Source: Streptomyces qinglanensis (GTDB lineage: Bacteria > Actinomycetota > Actinomycetes > Streptomycetales > Streptomycetaceae). From it: a stretch of DNA of 64,000 bases. The notes below the pieces were generated by a model. It did no database searches and was not told the origin of the DNA. It saw nothing but the letters and a program-made list of their open reading frames with translations. Both the position numbers and the translations under genes were made by a program. Where the stretch lies: the NCBI RefSeq assembly GCF_900111245.1, contig NZ_FOGO01000006.1, forward strand, positions 124,001-188,000, written 5' to 3'. Position 1 is the stretch's first letter. The number at the start of each line of letters is the position of its first letter. This document shows, piece after piece, positions 17,480-26,456 of the stretch.

Positions 17480-18304
17480 CTACTCCTTCGCGGAGCCTGT
17501 CAGCATCCCCTGGATGAAGCGGCGCTGCAGCAGCAGGTAGACCGCGACGACGGGCAGCGCGATCAGGGTTGCCGCGGCGGCCAGCAGCGCGGTGTCCGAG
17601 GAGTGCTGCCCCTGGAAGAAGGCGAGCCCCAGCGGCACCGTGCGGTGTGCCTCGTCGCTCACCATCACCAGGGCCATGAGGAATTCGTTCCACGTCCACA
17701 TGAACACGATGACGGTCAGCGTGGAGAAGGCGGGCCGTCCCATGGGGACCAGGATGCGGGTCAGGGTCGACCAGTGGGTGGCGCCGTCGATCCGCGCGGC
17801 CTCCAGCAGCGAGCGCGGTGTGTTGCGGAAGTAGGTCCGCATCCAGAAGACGCCGAAGGCCAGGGACTGCGCGGTCTGCGGCAGGATCAGCCCCCAGTAG
17901 GTGTCGGTCAGGCCCCAGTGCCGCAGGTCGAAGTAGAGCGGGACGATCACCGCCTCCTGCGGCAGGGTGAGCCCCACGACGAAGAGGTAGAACAGCACCT
18001 CGGAGCCGGGGAAGCGCATGGTGCCGAAGGCGTAGGCGGCGAGTGTGGCCAGCACGGTGGTGGCGGCCACCACGGCGACGGCCACCAGGACGGAGTTGAA
18101 CAGGTAGCTGCCGAAGTGGCCGCGGGTCCAGGCGTCGGCGAAGTTGTGCCAGTTGAGGCCGTCCGGCAGGGCGAAGCCGGTCTTCAGCGAGTCCTGGCGG
18201 GCCAGCGCCGTGGAGAGGATTCCGGCGACGGGGGTCAGCGCGATCAGCGCGAACAGGGCGAGGATGCCGTAGGTGACGCCGCGTTCGGTGCGGGAAGTGT
18301 TCAT
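17480..18304 (-). CDS. Carbohydrate ABC transporter permease (MalG type)
   Basis: A 274-residue inner-membrane permease with six predicted helices. The EAA loop that contacts the ATPase is EAARIDGATHWSTLTRILVP. The short N-terminus and C-terminal QRRFIQGMLTGSAKE match MalG/LacG-type subunits. Its ATG overlaps the stop of the MalF-type gene. It is the last gene of the importer operon. No ATPase is encoded nearby, so a shared MsiK-like ATPase, as known in Streptomyces, is the likely energiser. Confidence 0.9.
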   Translation of the reverse strand: MNTSRTERGVTYGILALFALIALTPVAGILSTALARQDSLKTGFALPDGLNWHNFADAWTRGHFGSYLFNSVLVAVAVVAATTVLATLAAYAFGTMRFPGSEVLFYLFVVGLTLPQEAVIVPLYFDLRHWGLTDTYWGLILPQTAQSLAFGVFWMRTYFRNTPRSLLEAARIDGATHWSTLTRILVPMGRPAFSTLTVIVFMWTWNEFLMALVMVSDEAHRTVPLGLAFFQGQHSSDTALLAAAATLIALPVVAVYLLLQRRFIQGMLTGSAKE

Positions 18305-19254
18305 CGGCTCCGGCCCTCCACGAACCTGGTGACCACCATGGTCAGCGCGAAGATCACGGCGGTGAGAGTGATGCCCATGGCCGAGGCCGAGCCGACCTCG
18401 CCGCTCTCGAAGGCGCGGCGGTAGACCTCGTAGGAGGGCACGGAGGTGGCGTTGCCCGGTCCCCCACTGGTGGTGATGTAGATCAGGTCGAAGTTGCGCA
18501 GCGCCGCCACCAGGGTCAGCGTGAGTGCGACGGCCACCTCGGCGCGCAGCCCGGGCAGGGTGACGGTGAGGAACTCCCGTACCGGTCCGGCGCCGTCGAT
18601 CCGGGCCGCTTCGTACAGTTCCCGCGGTATGCGCTGGGCCCCGGCGAGGAAGAGCACCAGACACAGCCCGGTCTCCACCCAGGTGCCGATGGTGCCGACG
18701 GCGGGCAGCGCCCAGGTGTCGTCGCCGAGCCAGGACCGGGCCAGCCCGCTCAGGCCCAGTGCTCCGAGCGTGTCGTTGAGCAGCCCGTCGGGTGCCAGCA
18801 CGGCACGCCAGGCGACGCCGACCACGACCATCGCCAGCACCTGCGGCAGGAACAGCACGGTGCGGAAGAAGGTCATGCCGCGGATCCGGAAGCGGGTCAG
18901 TGCCGCCGTCAGCAGCAGTCCGACGGCCACCGGAAGCGCGGCGTAGAAGAGCAGCAGCACCGCGGCGTGGGCGAAGGGGACGCGCAGTTCGGGGTCGGTG
19001 AGCAGGTCCTGGTAGTTGTCCAGCCCTGCCCAGCTCGCACGGGTCAACCCGTCCCAGTGCAGCAGCGACAGCCAGCCGGTCTGGGCGAGCGGCCAGAGCA
19101 GGAACACCCCGAACACCGCGAGGGCGGGCAGGACGTACAGATAGCCCACGGCTCTCGGCTCGCCGGGCGCCCGCCGACGGTGGCGGGCCCTGCGGGTGCC
19201 CGGCGCCGCGGCGGCGCGCCGGGCACCGGTCTCCCGGCCGGTGAGGGCGCTCAT
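18301..19254 (-). CDS. Carbohydrate ABC transporter permease (MalF type)
   Basis: A 317-residue permease with a basic cytoplasmic N-terminus of about 35 residues and six predicted helices. The EAA loop is YEAARIDGAGPVREFLTVTLPG. The gene overlaps both neighbours by the ATGA arrangement, with the binding-protein gene upstream and the MalG-type gene downstream, so the three are translationally coupled. It forms the membrane channel with the MalG-type subunit for import of a sugar delivered by the lipoprotein. Confidence 0.9.
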   Translation of the reverse strand: MSALTGRETGARRAAAAPGTRRARHRRRAPGEPRAVGYLYVLPALAVFGVFLLWPLAQTGWLSLLHWDGLTRASWAGLDNYQDLLTDPELRVPFAHAAVLLLFYAALPVAVGLLLTAALTRFRIRGMTFFRTVLFLPQVLAMVVVGVAWRAVLAPDGLLNDTLGALGLSGLARSWLGDDTWALPAVGTIGTWVETGLCLVLFLAGAQRIPRELYEAARIDGAGPVREFLTVTLPGLRAEVAVALTLTLVAALRNFDLIYITTSGGPGNATSVPSYEVYRRAFESGEVGSASAMGITLTAVIFALTMVVTRFVEGRSR

Positions 19255-20684
19255 TGTGCGTCACCGCCGTCCCCGTCGTCCCCGTCGTCGGACTGCTGCT
19301 GGGCGCGGAATTCCGCGTATTCCTTCTGCGTCCGCTCGGCGAACTCGTCCGGGCCGAGGTCGCCGCTGAGGACGCCCTGGAGGTCGGCGGAGAGCGTGTC
19401 GTAGAAGGTGGGGGTGGTGTAGTCGAGGTAGGGCACCAGCCCGTCGGCGGCGTTCAGCTTCTCCCAGCCGGCGACCATCTGGCCGTTCGGGGAGTCCGGG
19501 TCGAGCTGCTCGGCGGCCTGGCCGGGGACCACGGGCAGCACGCCCTCCTCGGTCATCACCTTCGCGGCGTGTGCGTCGGTGAGGAAGTCGAGGTAGGCGG
19601 CGGCGACCTGGGGATGGTCGGATTTGGAGGTGATGGACCACGGCAGTCCCTCGCCTCCGGTGGTGACCGGCTGCTTCCCGGCTGCCGGCGGCGGTGGCAT
19701 GAAGCCGAGGTCGTCGCCCATGGGCTCGCGCAGGTCGGCGAGTTGCCAGGTGCCGGTGATCAGGAAGGCGCCCTTGCCGTCGGCGAACTGCTTGGCCGCG
19801 TCGTCGTACCCCTTGCCGTTGGCGCCCTTGGGGACGTAGCCCTGCTTCGCCCAGCCGGCGAGGGTGCGGGCAGCGGTGCGGGTGGCGTCGGTGTCGAAGC
19901 CGCCGCCCCGGCCGAAGACCGTCTCGCGCACCGGCTCGGCGCTCCCGGCAGCCTGTCCCTGGAGGACGCCGAAGGTGTGGATGGCGGGGTATTTGTCGAG
20001 GTTGCCGAACTGCACCGGCAGCTCGCCGGCCTGCTTGAGCTTCGGCAGTGCGGCGGTGAGGTCCTGCCAGGTCCTCGGCGGCTCGAGGTCCGCCTTCCGG
20101 AGCACCTTCTTGTTGTAGTAGACGCCGATGTACTCGCCCTCCTGCGAGATCCCGTACAGCTGACCGGTGCCGAACCGCTTGCCGTCGGGGGCCACCCGGT
20201 TGAGGTTGAGCAGCGTCTGCGGGAAGCGGGTGTTCCAGCTGTAGAGGCCCGCGTAGCTGTCCAGCGGGGTGAGCATCCCGGCGCGGGCGAAGGCGACCAT
20301 GTCCGCGTAGCCCTGGTTGGCCTGGACGACGTCGGGCGGGTTGTCGCCGCTCAGGGCGAGCTTGAGGGTCTTCTTCAGATCGTTGAAGCTGCGGGCCACC
20401 CGCTTGATGGTGACGTTGGGGTACTTCTTCTCGAACTCCTCGTTGAGGCGCTCGATCTCGGCGTTGGTGCCGCCGCGGGTCTGCTGGTCCCACACCGTGA
20501 GGGTGACCTTCCCGGCCTTGCCCGGGTCGGGTGTCGCGGTCACCGCGGCGCCACCGGTACCCGCCGCTCCCGACCCGTCGGTGCCGGGTACGCAGGCGGC
20601 GGCCAGCAGCAGGGCGGCCAGCGTCCCGAGGGCGGTGCGGGGCCGGCGCAGCCGTCCTCGTCCGTGGTGCCGGTGCGGGGTCAT
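19251..20684 (-). CDS. Sugar-binding lipoprotein of an ABC transporter
   Basis: A 477-residue extracellular solute-binding protein (family 1). The signal peptide has a basic start including RRPR and a lipobox LAAAC with Cys31. The following VTLTVWDQQTRGGTNAEIERLNEEF... pattern and SGDNPPDVVQANQG are typical of oligosaccharide-binding proteins. The C-terminus is acidic (DDGDDGDGGDAQ). It begins the transporter part of the operon, 62 bp downstream of the sugar kinase gene. Ligand identity is unknown; the linked kinase and GH4 enzyme suggest a glycoside or disaccharide. Confidence 0.9.
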   Translation of the reverse strand: MTPHRHHGRGRLRRPRTALGTLAALLLAAACVPGTDGSGAAGTGGAAVTATPDPGKAGKVTLTVWDQQTRGGTNAEIERLNEEFEKKYPNVTIKRVARSFNDLKKTLKLALSGDNPPDVVQANQGYADMVAFARAGMLTPLDSYAGLYSWNTRFPQTLLNLNRVAPDGKRFGTGQLYGISQEGEYIGVYYNKKVLRKADLEPPRTWQDLTAALPKLKQAGELPVQFGNLDKYPAIHTFGVLQGQAAGSAEPVRETVFGRGGGFDTDATRTAARTLAGWAKQGYVPKGANGKGYDDAAKQFADGKGAFLITGTWQLADLREPMGDDLGFMPPPPAAGKQPVTTGGEGLPWSITSKSDHPQVAAAYLDFLTDAHAAKVMTEEGVLPVVPGQAAEQLDPDSPNGQMVAGWEKLNAADGLVPYLDYTTPTFYDTLSADLQGVLSGDLGPDEFAERTQKEYAEFRAQQQSDDGDDGDGGDAQ

Positions 20685-20746
20685 CGTCGTACGCCCTCCT
20701 TGGTGCTGCGCGCGGTTGCGGCCGCGCGGGCCCGTGCCGTTCCGGT

Positions 20747-21853
20747 TCACGAGCGGAAGCCGATGGTGGGGGTGGCGCGCAGCAGCGGCCATTCGCCGTT
20801 GCCGCCGGGGAGCAGGTCGTCCAGGAAGGCGTAGCGCCGCATCACCTCCTGGCTCTGGCCGCCGATCCGCCGCGCGTACTGCCACCAGGCCGCGACCTCG
20901 CTCCACCCCGGTGCCGAGAGGGAGCCGCCGAAGTGCTGGACGGACAGTGCGGCGGTCAGGTTGGCGAACGCCAGCCGGTCGGCCAGCGGCCAGCCGGCCA
21001 GGGTCCCGGTGGTGAAGCCGGCCATGAACACGTCCCCGGCGCCGGTGGGGTCGAGCGCCTCGACGCTCAGCGCGGGCACGTCGGCGTACTCGCCGGTGGT
21101 CCCGTCGACGGCCACCGCGCCGCCGGGGCCCTTGGTGACCACCGCGACGGGCACCAGCTCGGCCAGCGTGCGCACGGCCGCCTCCGGGGTGTCGGTGCGG
21201 GTGTAGTGCAGGGCTTCGGTGGCGTTGGGCAGGAACGCGTGGCACAGCGACAGGTCGGCCAGGGTGTCCGGGTCCCAGGCGCCGGTCTCGTCCCAGCCGG
21301 TGTCGGCGAAGATCAGGCTGCCCTCGCCGTGGGCCCGCCGCACCCAGTCCCCCACCCGGCCCGGCGACAGCGAGGTGACGCAGGCCCGGGACGCCGGGCG
21401 GGCGGCGACGCTGACGCACGGCTTGGGCGCCTCGTGGCCGTGGCTGACCATGGTGCGTTCGCCCTCGTAGGCCATGGAGACGGTGACCGGGGAGTGCCAG
21501 CCCTTGGCGCGGTGCGAGGGGGTCAGGTCGATGCCCTCGCTCTCGGAGAGCGCCTCCCAGCAGTAGTCGCCGTACATGTCGTCGCCGAAGGCCGCGGCCA
21601 GTGCGGTACGCAGTCCGAGCCTGCGCAGCGCGGTCGCCATGTTGGCGACTCCGCCCGGGCTGGACCCCATGCCGCCGGCCCAGGTCTCGGTGCCGCGCAC
21701 GGGGGCGTGGTCGAGGCCGGTGAGGACGATGTCGAGGAAGACCGTGCCGGTGAGGAACACATCGGTCTGCGGGCCCTCCTCCGTGCGGAGGCCGGCCAGC
21801 GGGTCCAACCAGCTCCCGGTCGGTGCCGGTTGGGCACTCCCAGTGGTACTCAA
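20747..21853 (-). CDS. PfkB/ribokinase-family carbohydrate kinase
   Basis: A 368-residue kinase. The N-terminal substrate region is GTVFLDIVLTGL with a GG hinge (SSPGGVANMATAL), and the C-terminal ATP-binding and catalytic motif is DPTGAGDVFMAGF, containing the catalytic Asp. A TTG start at 21853 is used, with a GA-rich ribosome-binding region just upstream; the family core begins about 30 residues in, so a downstream start is also possible. It is the first gene of the operon with the sugar importer and is divergent from the DeoR regulator. It probably phosphorylates the imported sugar or its cleavage product. Confidence 0.85.
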   Translation of the reverse strand: MSTTGSAQPAPTGSWLDPLAGLRTEEGPQTDVFLTGTVFLDIVLTGLDHAPVRGTETWAGGMGSSPGGVANMATALRRLGLRTALAAAFGDDMYGDYCWEALSESEGIDLTPSHRAKGWHSPVTVSMAYEGERTMVSHGHEAPKPCVSVAARPASRACVTSLSPGRVGDWVRRAHGEGSLIFADTGWDETGAWDPDTLADLSLCHAFLPNATEALHYTRTDTPEAAVRTLAELVPVAVVTKGPGGAVAVDGTTGEYADVPALSVEALDPTGAGDVFMAGFTTGTLAGWPLADRLAFANLTAALSVQHFGGSLSAPGWSEVAAWWQYARRIGGQSQEVMRRYAFLDDLLPGGNGEWPLLRATPTIGFRS

Positions 21854-21954
21854 GGCCCCTCGCCCCTCTCAGCTATGGCCAAAACTCAGCGTTTACGTAA
21901 CTGATTTGAGCGACACCATGCACTCACCTCCGGCAGAATGCAATAGGTCAGTCA

Positions 21955-21981
21955 CAGTCGCGCAAAGACGCTCAGTCGCGC
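21955..21981. promoter_or_regulatory. Direct repeat in the kinase-deoR intergenic region, candidate DeoR operator
   Basis: CAGTCGCGC occurs at 21955-21963 and again at 21973-21981, 18 bp apart, directly before the DeoR start and in the region shared with the divergent kinase/transporter operon. Tandem direct half-sites are a common form of DeoR-family operator. Assignment to this regulator is inference. Confidence 0.45.
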
Positions 21982-21994
21982 TAGGGTGCTGCGC

Positions 21995-22747
21995 ATGTTG
22001 CGCGAAACCCGGCACGAGAAGCTGCTGCGGATCCTCCGCGAGGAGGGGGTGCTGCCCGTCGTCGAGATCGCCCGGCGGCTCCAGGTCAGCGAGGCCACGG
22101 CGCGCCGGGACGTGTCCGACCTCTCCGAATCCGGCCGGCTGCGGCGGGTGTACGGCGGCGCCATCGCCCGGGAACCGGTCGAACGCCCCTTCGCCGAGGA
22201 GGAGGTGGACGACCTCCCCGCCAAGGAAGCCGTCGCCGCGGGCGCCGCGGAGCTGATCAGCAACGGGGAGACGGTGCTGCTCGACATCGGCACCACCACC
22301 CTGCAGCTCGCCCGGCTGCTGCACGGCCGGAAGATCACCGTCGTCACCTCCAACCTCGCCGTCTACGAGGAGCTGCGCTCCGACCCGGAGGTGACACTCG
22401 TGCTGCTGGGCGGCGAGGTCCGGCGCAACTACCGTTCGCTGGTCGGCCAGATCACCCGGGCCGCGCTCCGCGAGATCTACGCGGACCGGGTCTTCCTCGG
22501 CACCAGCGGGGTACTGGCCGACGGCCGGGTACTGGACACCACCGAGGTCGAGGTCCCCGTCAAACGGGCCATGCTGGGCTCGGCCCGCCAGGCCGTGCTG
22601 CTGGCCACCCCGCGCAAGTTCCCCGGCACCGGCAGCGCCCGCGTCTGCCAGGCAGGCGACATCGACATGCTGATCACCGGCCGGGAGTCCGATCCGGCCA
22701 CCCTCGCCGCGTTCCGCGAGGCCGAAGTGGAGGTAGTAGAGGTATGA
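21995..22747 (+). CDS. DeoR/GlpR-family transcriptional regulator
   Basis: A 250-residue regulator. The N-terminal HTH is RRLQVSEATARRDVSDLSES and a C-terminal sugar-phosphate sensing domain contains DIGTTTLQLARLL and TSNLAVYEEL. The ATG at 21995 is preferred over an upstream GTG at 21986. The stop overlaps the GH4 start, so regulator and glycosidase are co-expressed. It probably represses both its own gene pair and the divergent kinase/ABC operon until a phosphorylated sugar accumulates. Confidence 0.88.
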   Translation: MLRETRHEKLLRILREEGVLPVVEIARRLQVSEATARRDVSDLSESGRLRRVYGGAIAREPVERPFAEEEVDDLPAKEAVAAGAAELISNGETVLLDIGTTTLQLARLLHGRKITVVTSNLAVYEELRSDPEVTLVLLGGEVRRNYRSLVGQITRAALREIYADRVFLGTSGVLADGRVLDTTEVEVPVKRAMLGSARQAVLLATPRKFPGTGSARVCQAGDIDMLITGRESDPATLAAFREAEVEVVEV

Positions 22748-24144
22748 CGGGAATGACAGCAGCGCCGGACCCCACCGGCGCCGCCGGCCTGCGGCTCACC
22801 GTGCTCGGCGGGGGCGGATTCCGGGTCCCGCTGGTCCACCGCGCGCTGCTGGACGACGCGCAGGACCCCGATGCGGCCGGGCGGTGCACCGAACTCGTCC
22901 TCCACGACACCGACCCCGGCCGGCTGCGTGCCATCGGCGCCGTGCTGGCCGAGCAGGCGGCCGGGCATCCGGGGCCGGCACCCGCCGTGCGCACCACGAC
23001 CGACCTCGACGAGGCCCTGCGCGGCGCCGACTTCGTCTTCAGCGCCATCCGTGTCGGCGGCCTCGCCGGACGGGTGCGGGACGAACAGCACCCGCTGGCC
23101 GAAGGGCTGCTGGGCCAGGAGACCGTCGGCGCGGGCGGGGTGCTCTACGGACTGCGCACGGTCCCGGTGGCCACCCGCATCGCCGAACGGGTGGCCGCGC
23201 TCGCCCCGCAGGCGTGGGTCATCAACTTCACCAACCCGGCGGGCATGGTCACCGAGGCGATGAGCCGGGTGCTGGGCGACCGCGTCATCGGCATCTGCGA
23301 CTCCCCCGTCGGGCTCTGCCGCCGCGCCGCGCGGGCCGCCGGTGCCGACCCCGACCGCGCCGACTTCGACTACGTGGGCCTCAACCACCTCGGCTGGCTG
23401 CGCCGCATCGTGGTCGACGGCACCGACCGGCTGCCCGCGCTGCTGGAGAACGCCCCGGCGCTGGAGTCGTTCGAGGAGGGCAAGCTCTTCGGCACCGCGT
23501 GGCTGCAGGCCCTGGGCGCGCTGCCCAACGAGTACCTGCACTACTACTACCACCACCGGGAGGCCCTCACCGCGATCCGCGCGGCGGACGCCACCCGGGG
23601 AGAGTTCCTCGCCCGGCAGCAGGAGAGCTTCTACGCCGAGCTCTCCGGCGGCGGCGAGGGCGCCTTCCGGTCCTGGGAGGAGACGCGCCGCGAACGCGAG
23701 GAGACCTACATGGCCGAGAGCCGCGAGGCGTCCGGCGGTTGGCAGCGCGAGAGCTGCGACCTGGACGGCGGCGGCTACGACCGGGTCGCGCTGGCCCTGA
23801 TGCGGGCCATCGCGCGGAACAGGCGCACCACGCTGATCCTCAACGTCCGCAACCGCGGCGCCGTGCCCGGCCTCGACGCCGACGCCGTGGTCGAGGTGCC
23901 GTGCCTGGTCGACTCCGGGGGTGCCCGCCCGCTGGCCACCGGACCGGTCGCCGACGACCAGTTGGGGCTGATGCTCCAGCTCAAGGCCGTCGAACGCGCC
24001 ACCGTCGAGGCCGCGACCCGCGGCTCGCACCGCGCCGCGCTCCGCGCCCTGGCCCTCCACCCGCTGGTCGACTCCGTGCACGCGGCCGAGCGCGTGCTGG
24101 AGACGGCGCGCCCGCTGGAGGCCCGGGAGGACTCCGCGGGGTGA
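22744..24144 (+). CDS. Glycoside hydrolase family 4 (6-phospho-beta-glucosidase-like)
   Basis: A 466-residue GH4 enzyme, a family that cleaves glycosides by an NAD- and metal-dependent oxidation/elimination mechanism. The N-terminal NAD fold starts at VLGGGGFRVPL. Later signatures include NFTNPAGMV, the metal-binding C185 in CDSP and H215 in NHLGW. Length and motifs fit the 6-phospho-beta-glucosidase branch rather than the alpha-glucosidase branch. The ATG overlaps the DeoR stop. In the context of a kinase and importer it may hydrolyse a phosphorylated disaccharide. Specificity is inferred. Confidence 0.88.
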   Translation: MTGMTAAPDPTGAAGLRLTVLGGGGFRVPLVHRALLDDAQDPDAAGRCTELVLHDTDPGRLRAIGAVLAEQAAGHPGPAPAVRTTTDLDEALRGADFVFSAIRVGGLAGRVRDEQHPLAEGLLGQETVGAGGVLYGLRTVPVATRIAERVAALAPQAWVINFTNPAGMVTEAMSRVLGDRVIGICDSPVGLCRRAARAAGADPDRADFDYVGLNHLGWLRRIVVDGTDRLPALLENAPALESFEEGKLFGTAWLQALGALPNEYLHYYYHHREALTAIRAADATRGEFLARQQESFYAELSGGGEGAFRSWEETRREREETYMAESREASGGWQRESCDLDGGGYDRVALALMRAIARNRRTTLILNVRNRGAVPGLDADAVVEVPCLVDSGGARPLATGPVADDQLGLMLQLKAVERATVEAATRGSHRAALRALALHPLVDSVHAAERVLETARPLEAREDSAG

Positions 24145-24362
24145 GCGGATCCGGTCCGCGGGGCGGGCGGGGCTGCCCCGCGGACGGGTGAGCCGACAAC
24201 CCGGCGGCACCCCGGCGGCACCCCGGCATCACCGGTTCGGCCCGTTCCCGGGTCCGCCGCAGTCTCTCCTCTTCTGTTCCACCCACCGAACAGCTCCCGG
24301 CCCACTAGGCTCACGGCTCGGGGTCCGGGGGATGTTCAGCCGTCGACACAGAGGAGCAGAAG

Positions 24363-24803
24363 GTGCGCGGGACAGTCGCGGGAGCGACCTTAGTCATGGT
24401 GTGCGCGTTGGTGACGGGCTGTGGCGGGGGCTCGGACGGCGGGGAGGCGGACGGCGGCGGCGCCGCGGCCAAGGGGGAACAGAAGCAGTCGTGGGGCCCG
24501 CCGGAGACCCACCAGGTCACCCTGCGGGTGGAGGGCTCGGGCTCCTCGCAGATCGGCTGGGCGGCCGGCGACAGCCACTTCGAGACGGCGACGCTGCCCT
24601 GGAAGCACGAGGACCAGGTCACGCTCGAAGGAGCCGAGCTGGAGAACGGCGTGCAGCTCTACGTCACCCCGCAGGCCGTCAAGGGCGCGGACGGCAGTTT
24701 CGTCTTCCCGGCCTGCGTCCTGGAGGTCGACGGCAAGACCGTCGACAAGAACGCCGGCGGCGAGAGCTCGCAGGGCTGCAAGTACACGCTCAAGGGCTCC
24801 TGA
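24363..24803 (+). CDS. Small secreted lipoprotein of unknown function
   Basis: A 146-residue predicted lipoprotein. Its signal peptide ends in the lipobox LVTGC (Cys20), followed by a Gly/Ala-rich linker and a compact beta-rich domain of about 95 residues with two further cysteines (PACVLE and QGCKYT) that could pair. GTG is the start, with AGGAG upstream. It resembles many small streptomycete lipoproteins, but I do not recognise a named family. It lies 218 bp after the GH4 gene and ends at a very strong terminator, so it is probably a single-gene unit. Confidence 0.75.
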   Translation: MRGTVAGATLVMVCALVTGCGGGSDGGEADGGGAAAKGEQKQSWGPPETHQVTLRVEGSGSSQIGWAAGDSHFETATLPWKHEDQVTLEGAELENGVQLYVTPQAVKGADGSFVFPACVLEVDGKTVDKNAGGESSQGCKYTLKGS

Positions 24804-24808
24804 GGGAT

Positions 24809-24848
24809 CCGCCGACCGGCGGCCGACGACCGGGCCGCCGGTCGGCGG
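24809..24848. terminator. Bidirectional terminator hairpin
   Basis: The arms CCGCCGACCGGCGGC (24809-24823) and GCCGCCGGTCGGCGG (24834-24848) form a perfect 15-bp stem with a 10-nt loop, between the tail-to-tail lipoprotein and DoxX genes. There is no T-run, as is usual for GC-rich actinomycete terminators. Confidence 0.85.
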
Positions 24849-24852
24849 GACG

Positions 24853-25401
24853 CTACCCGGAGCGGGCCGCGCGGCCACCGCCCGAGTGGCAGCGCGCCGC
24901 GCGTGCGGTGCCCGAGGGGCGTCCGGCCGCCGCGTGGCGGGAGTGCGCGGGGCAGTGCTGCGCTCGGTGCTTCTTGGCGCGGGCCCGCAGCGCACGGGCA
25001 CGCGCCTGGTGGTCGACGTCGCTCACGACGGCCAGCAGGCCGCCCACGATGGCGGTGTTCTTGCCGAAGTGGATCCGGTGGGCTGCCCGCTGCCCGGGAT
25101 CGTCCTGCTCCCAGAACGGGTGCCCGGCCAGGGTCGTGGGCAGCAGCGACCCGGCCAGCGCCAGCGCCGCCGCCCGCGGCACGCGCCCGGTGGCCAGCAG
25201 GGCGCCCGCCACCACCTGGACGGCGGCATTCACCCGTACCAGCGTCACGTCGTCGCCCGGCAGCGGAACCTTCTGGCGCAGCCGCTCCAGGAAGGGCGCC
25301 GCCAGTTCGGCCGGCGGGTCGGGCCGGCTCAGCGTCCCCACTCCCGCGTTGACGAAGAACACACCGAGAAGCGGGCGGGAGACCAGTTGCAGTGGCGTCA
25401 T
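24853..25401 (-). CDS. DoxX-family integral membrane protein
   Basis: A 182-residue protein with about four predicted membrane helices (including RPLLGVFFVNAGVGTL, VNAAVQVVAGALLATG and TAIVGGLLAVV). It has the HPFWEQDD and RIHFGKN segments typical of the DoxX group. The C-terminal 55 residues form a basic Arg/His/Ala-rich cytoplasmic tail. DoxX proteins are linked to membrane redox and stress responses, but no specific activity can be assigned. The stop lies 4 bp from the terminator stem. Confidence 0.82.
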   Translation of the reverse strand: MTPLQLVSRPLLGVFFVNAGVGTLSRPDPPAELAAPFLERLRQKVPLPGDDVTLVRVNAAVQVVAGALLATGRVPRAAALALAGSLLPTTLAGHPFWEQDDPGQRAAHRIHFGKNTAIVGGLLAVVSDVDHQARARALRARAKKHRAQHCPAHSRHAAAGRPSGTARAARCHSGGGRAARSG

Positions 25402-25636
25402 ACGGGGTCCTCGGGTGCGCGGGCGGGCCGGAGCAGGTGGCGGCGGTGCCGTCACCGCCATGGCACGCGCCTCCCGGCCGCCCCGCAACCCGGAGCCAGC
25501 CGTCCGGTGCACGGCACGCCCGGCCCGGCGGTACCGGGGCGTGCTGCCGCTCACCCGGACGGCGGCGGAGGCGGTGCGGTCCGCCGCGCCGGAGCGGAGG
25601 GTGACGTCAACGGGCACCGAGCAGGAGGTCGTGCGG

Positions 25637-26389
25637 ATGAGCGGCGAGTTCGAGGGCAGGGCCGCGCTGGTCACCGGAGCCGCCTCCGGGATCGGGCTGG
25701 CCGTGGCCCGCCGGCTCGCGCGGGAGGGCGCCCGGGTGGTCGTCGCGGACCACGACGAGGACGGGGCGCAGCTCGCGGCAGGCGAGTTGGAGACCGCGGG
25801 TGCGACCGCCGAGGCGCTGGTCGTCGATGTGACCGACCCGGATTCGGCGCGCGAGGCCGTGCGGTTCACGACCGGGACCTTCGGCGCGCTCGACCTGGTG
25901 GTGAACAACGCGGGCGTGGGCGGCCCCTCGATGCCCACCGGCGAGTACGAGATCACCGCCTGGGACCGCGTCATCGCCACCGATCTCAGCGGTGTCTTCT
26001 ACGGGCTGCGGTACCAGCTTCCGGTCATGGCCGCCGCGGGCCGCGGGGCCGTCGTCAACATGGCCTCCATTCTGGGCACCAACGGCTTCGCGGGCAGCCC
26101 CGCCTATGTGGCCGCCAAGCACGGCGTGGTGGGCCTGACCAAGACGGCGGCCCTCGAATACGCCGACAAGGGCGTGCGGATCAACGCCGTCGGCCCCGGC
26201 TTCATCGACACGCCGCTGCTGCGCGAGACGGACAACCCGATGCGCGAGCGCCTCGTCTCGCTGCATCCGCAAGGCCGCCTGGGCACCGCGGAGGAGGTCG
26301 CGGAGCTGACGGCGTTCCTGCTCTCCGACCGGGCCTCCTTCGTCCAGGGCAGCTACCACCTGGTGGACGGCGGGTACGCGGCGCAGTGA
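25637..26389 (+). CDS. Short-chain dehydrogenase/reductase
   Basis: A 250-residue classical SDR. TGAASGIG binds the cofactor, NNAG is present in the central strand, the active-site Ser is in MASILGTNG, the YxxxK motif is YVAAKHG, and the C-terminal motif is GSYHLVDGGY. The Asp in VVADHDED at the end of the second strand suggests NAD(H) preference. The ATG at 25637 has CAGGAGG at 25622-25628; an in-frame GTG six bases earlier is too close to it. It stands alone between the DoxX and MFS genes. The substrate is unknown. Confidence 0.88.
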   Translation: MSGEFEGRAALVTGAASGIGLAVARRLAREGARVVVADHDEDGAQLAAGELETAGATAEALVVDVTDPDSAREAVRFTTGTFGALDLVVNNAGVGGPSMPTGEYEITAWDRVIATDLSGVFYGLRYQLPVMAAAGRGAVVNMASILGTNGFAGSPAYVAAKHGVVGLTKTAALEYADKGVRINAVGPGFIDTPLLRETDNPMRERLVSLHPQGRLGTAEEVAELTAFLLSDRASFVQGSYHLVDGGYAAQ

Positions 26390-26408
26390 CGCCGCCGCCG
26401 TGCACCGG

Positions 26409-26428
26409 CTGCGGCTCCGGGGCCGCAG
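26409..26428. terminator. Hairpin terminator between convergent genes
   Basis: CTGCGGC (26409-26415) and GCCGCAG (26422-26428) form a 7-bp stem with a 6-nt loop, in the 67-bp gap between the SDR and MFS stops. No T-run follows. Confidence 0.6.
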
Positions 26429-26456
26429 GCGCGGGGCGCGGCGGGCGGCCGCGGAT

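Noticed and set aside
21891..21901. GTTTACGTAAC as a fourth copy of the MCE-region palindrome
   Set aside because: TTACGTAA here has no 6-bp spacer between the half-sites, so the architecture differs.
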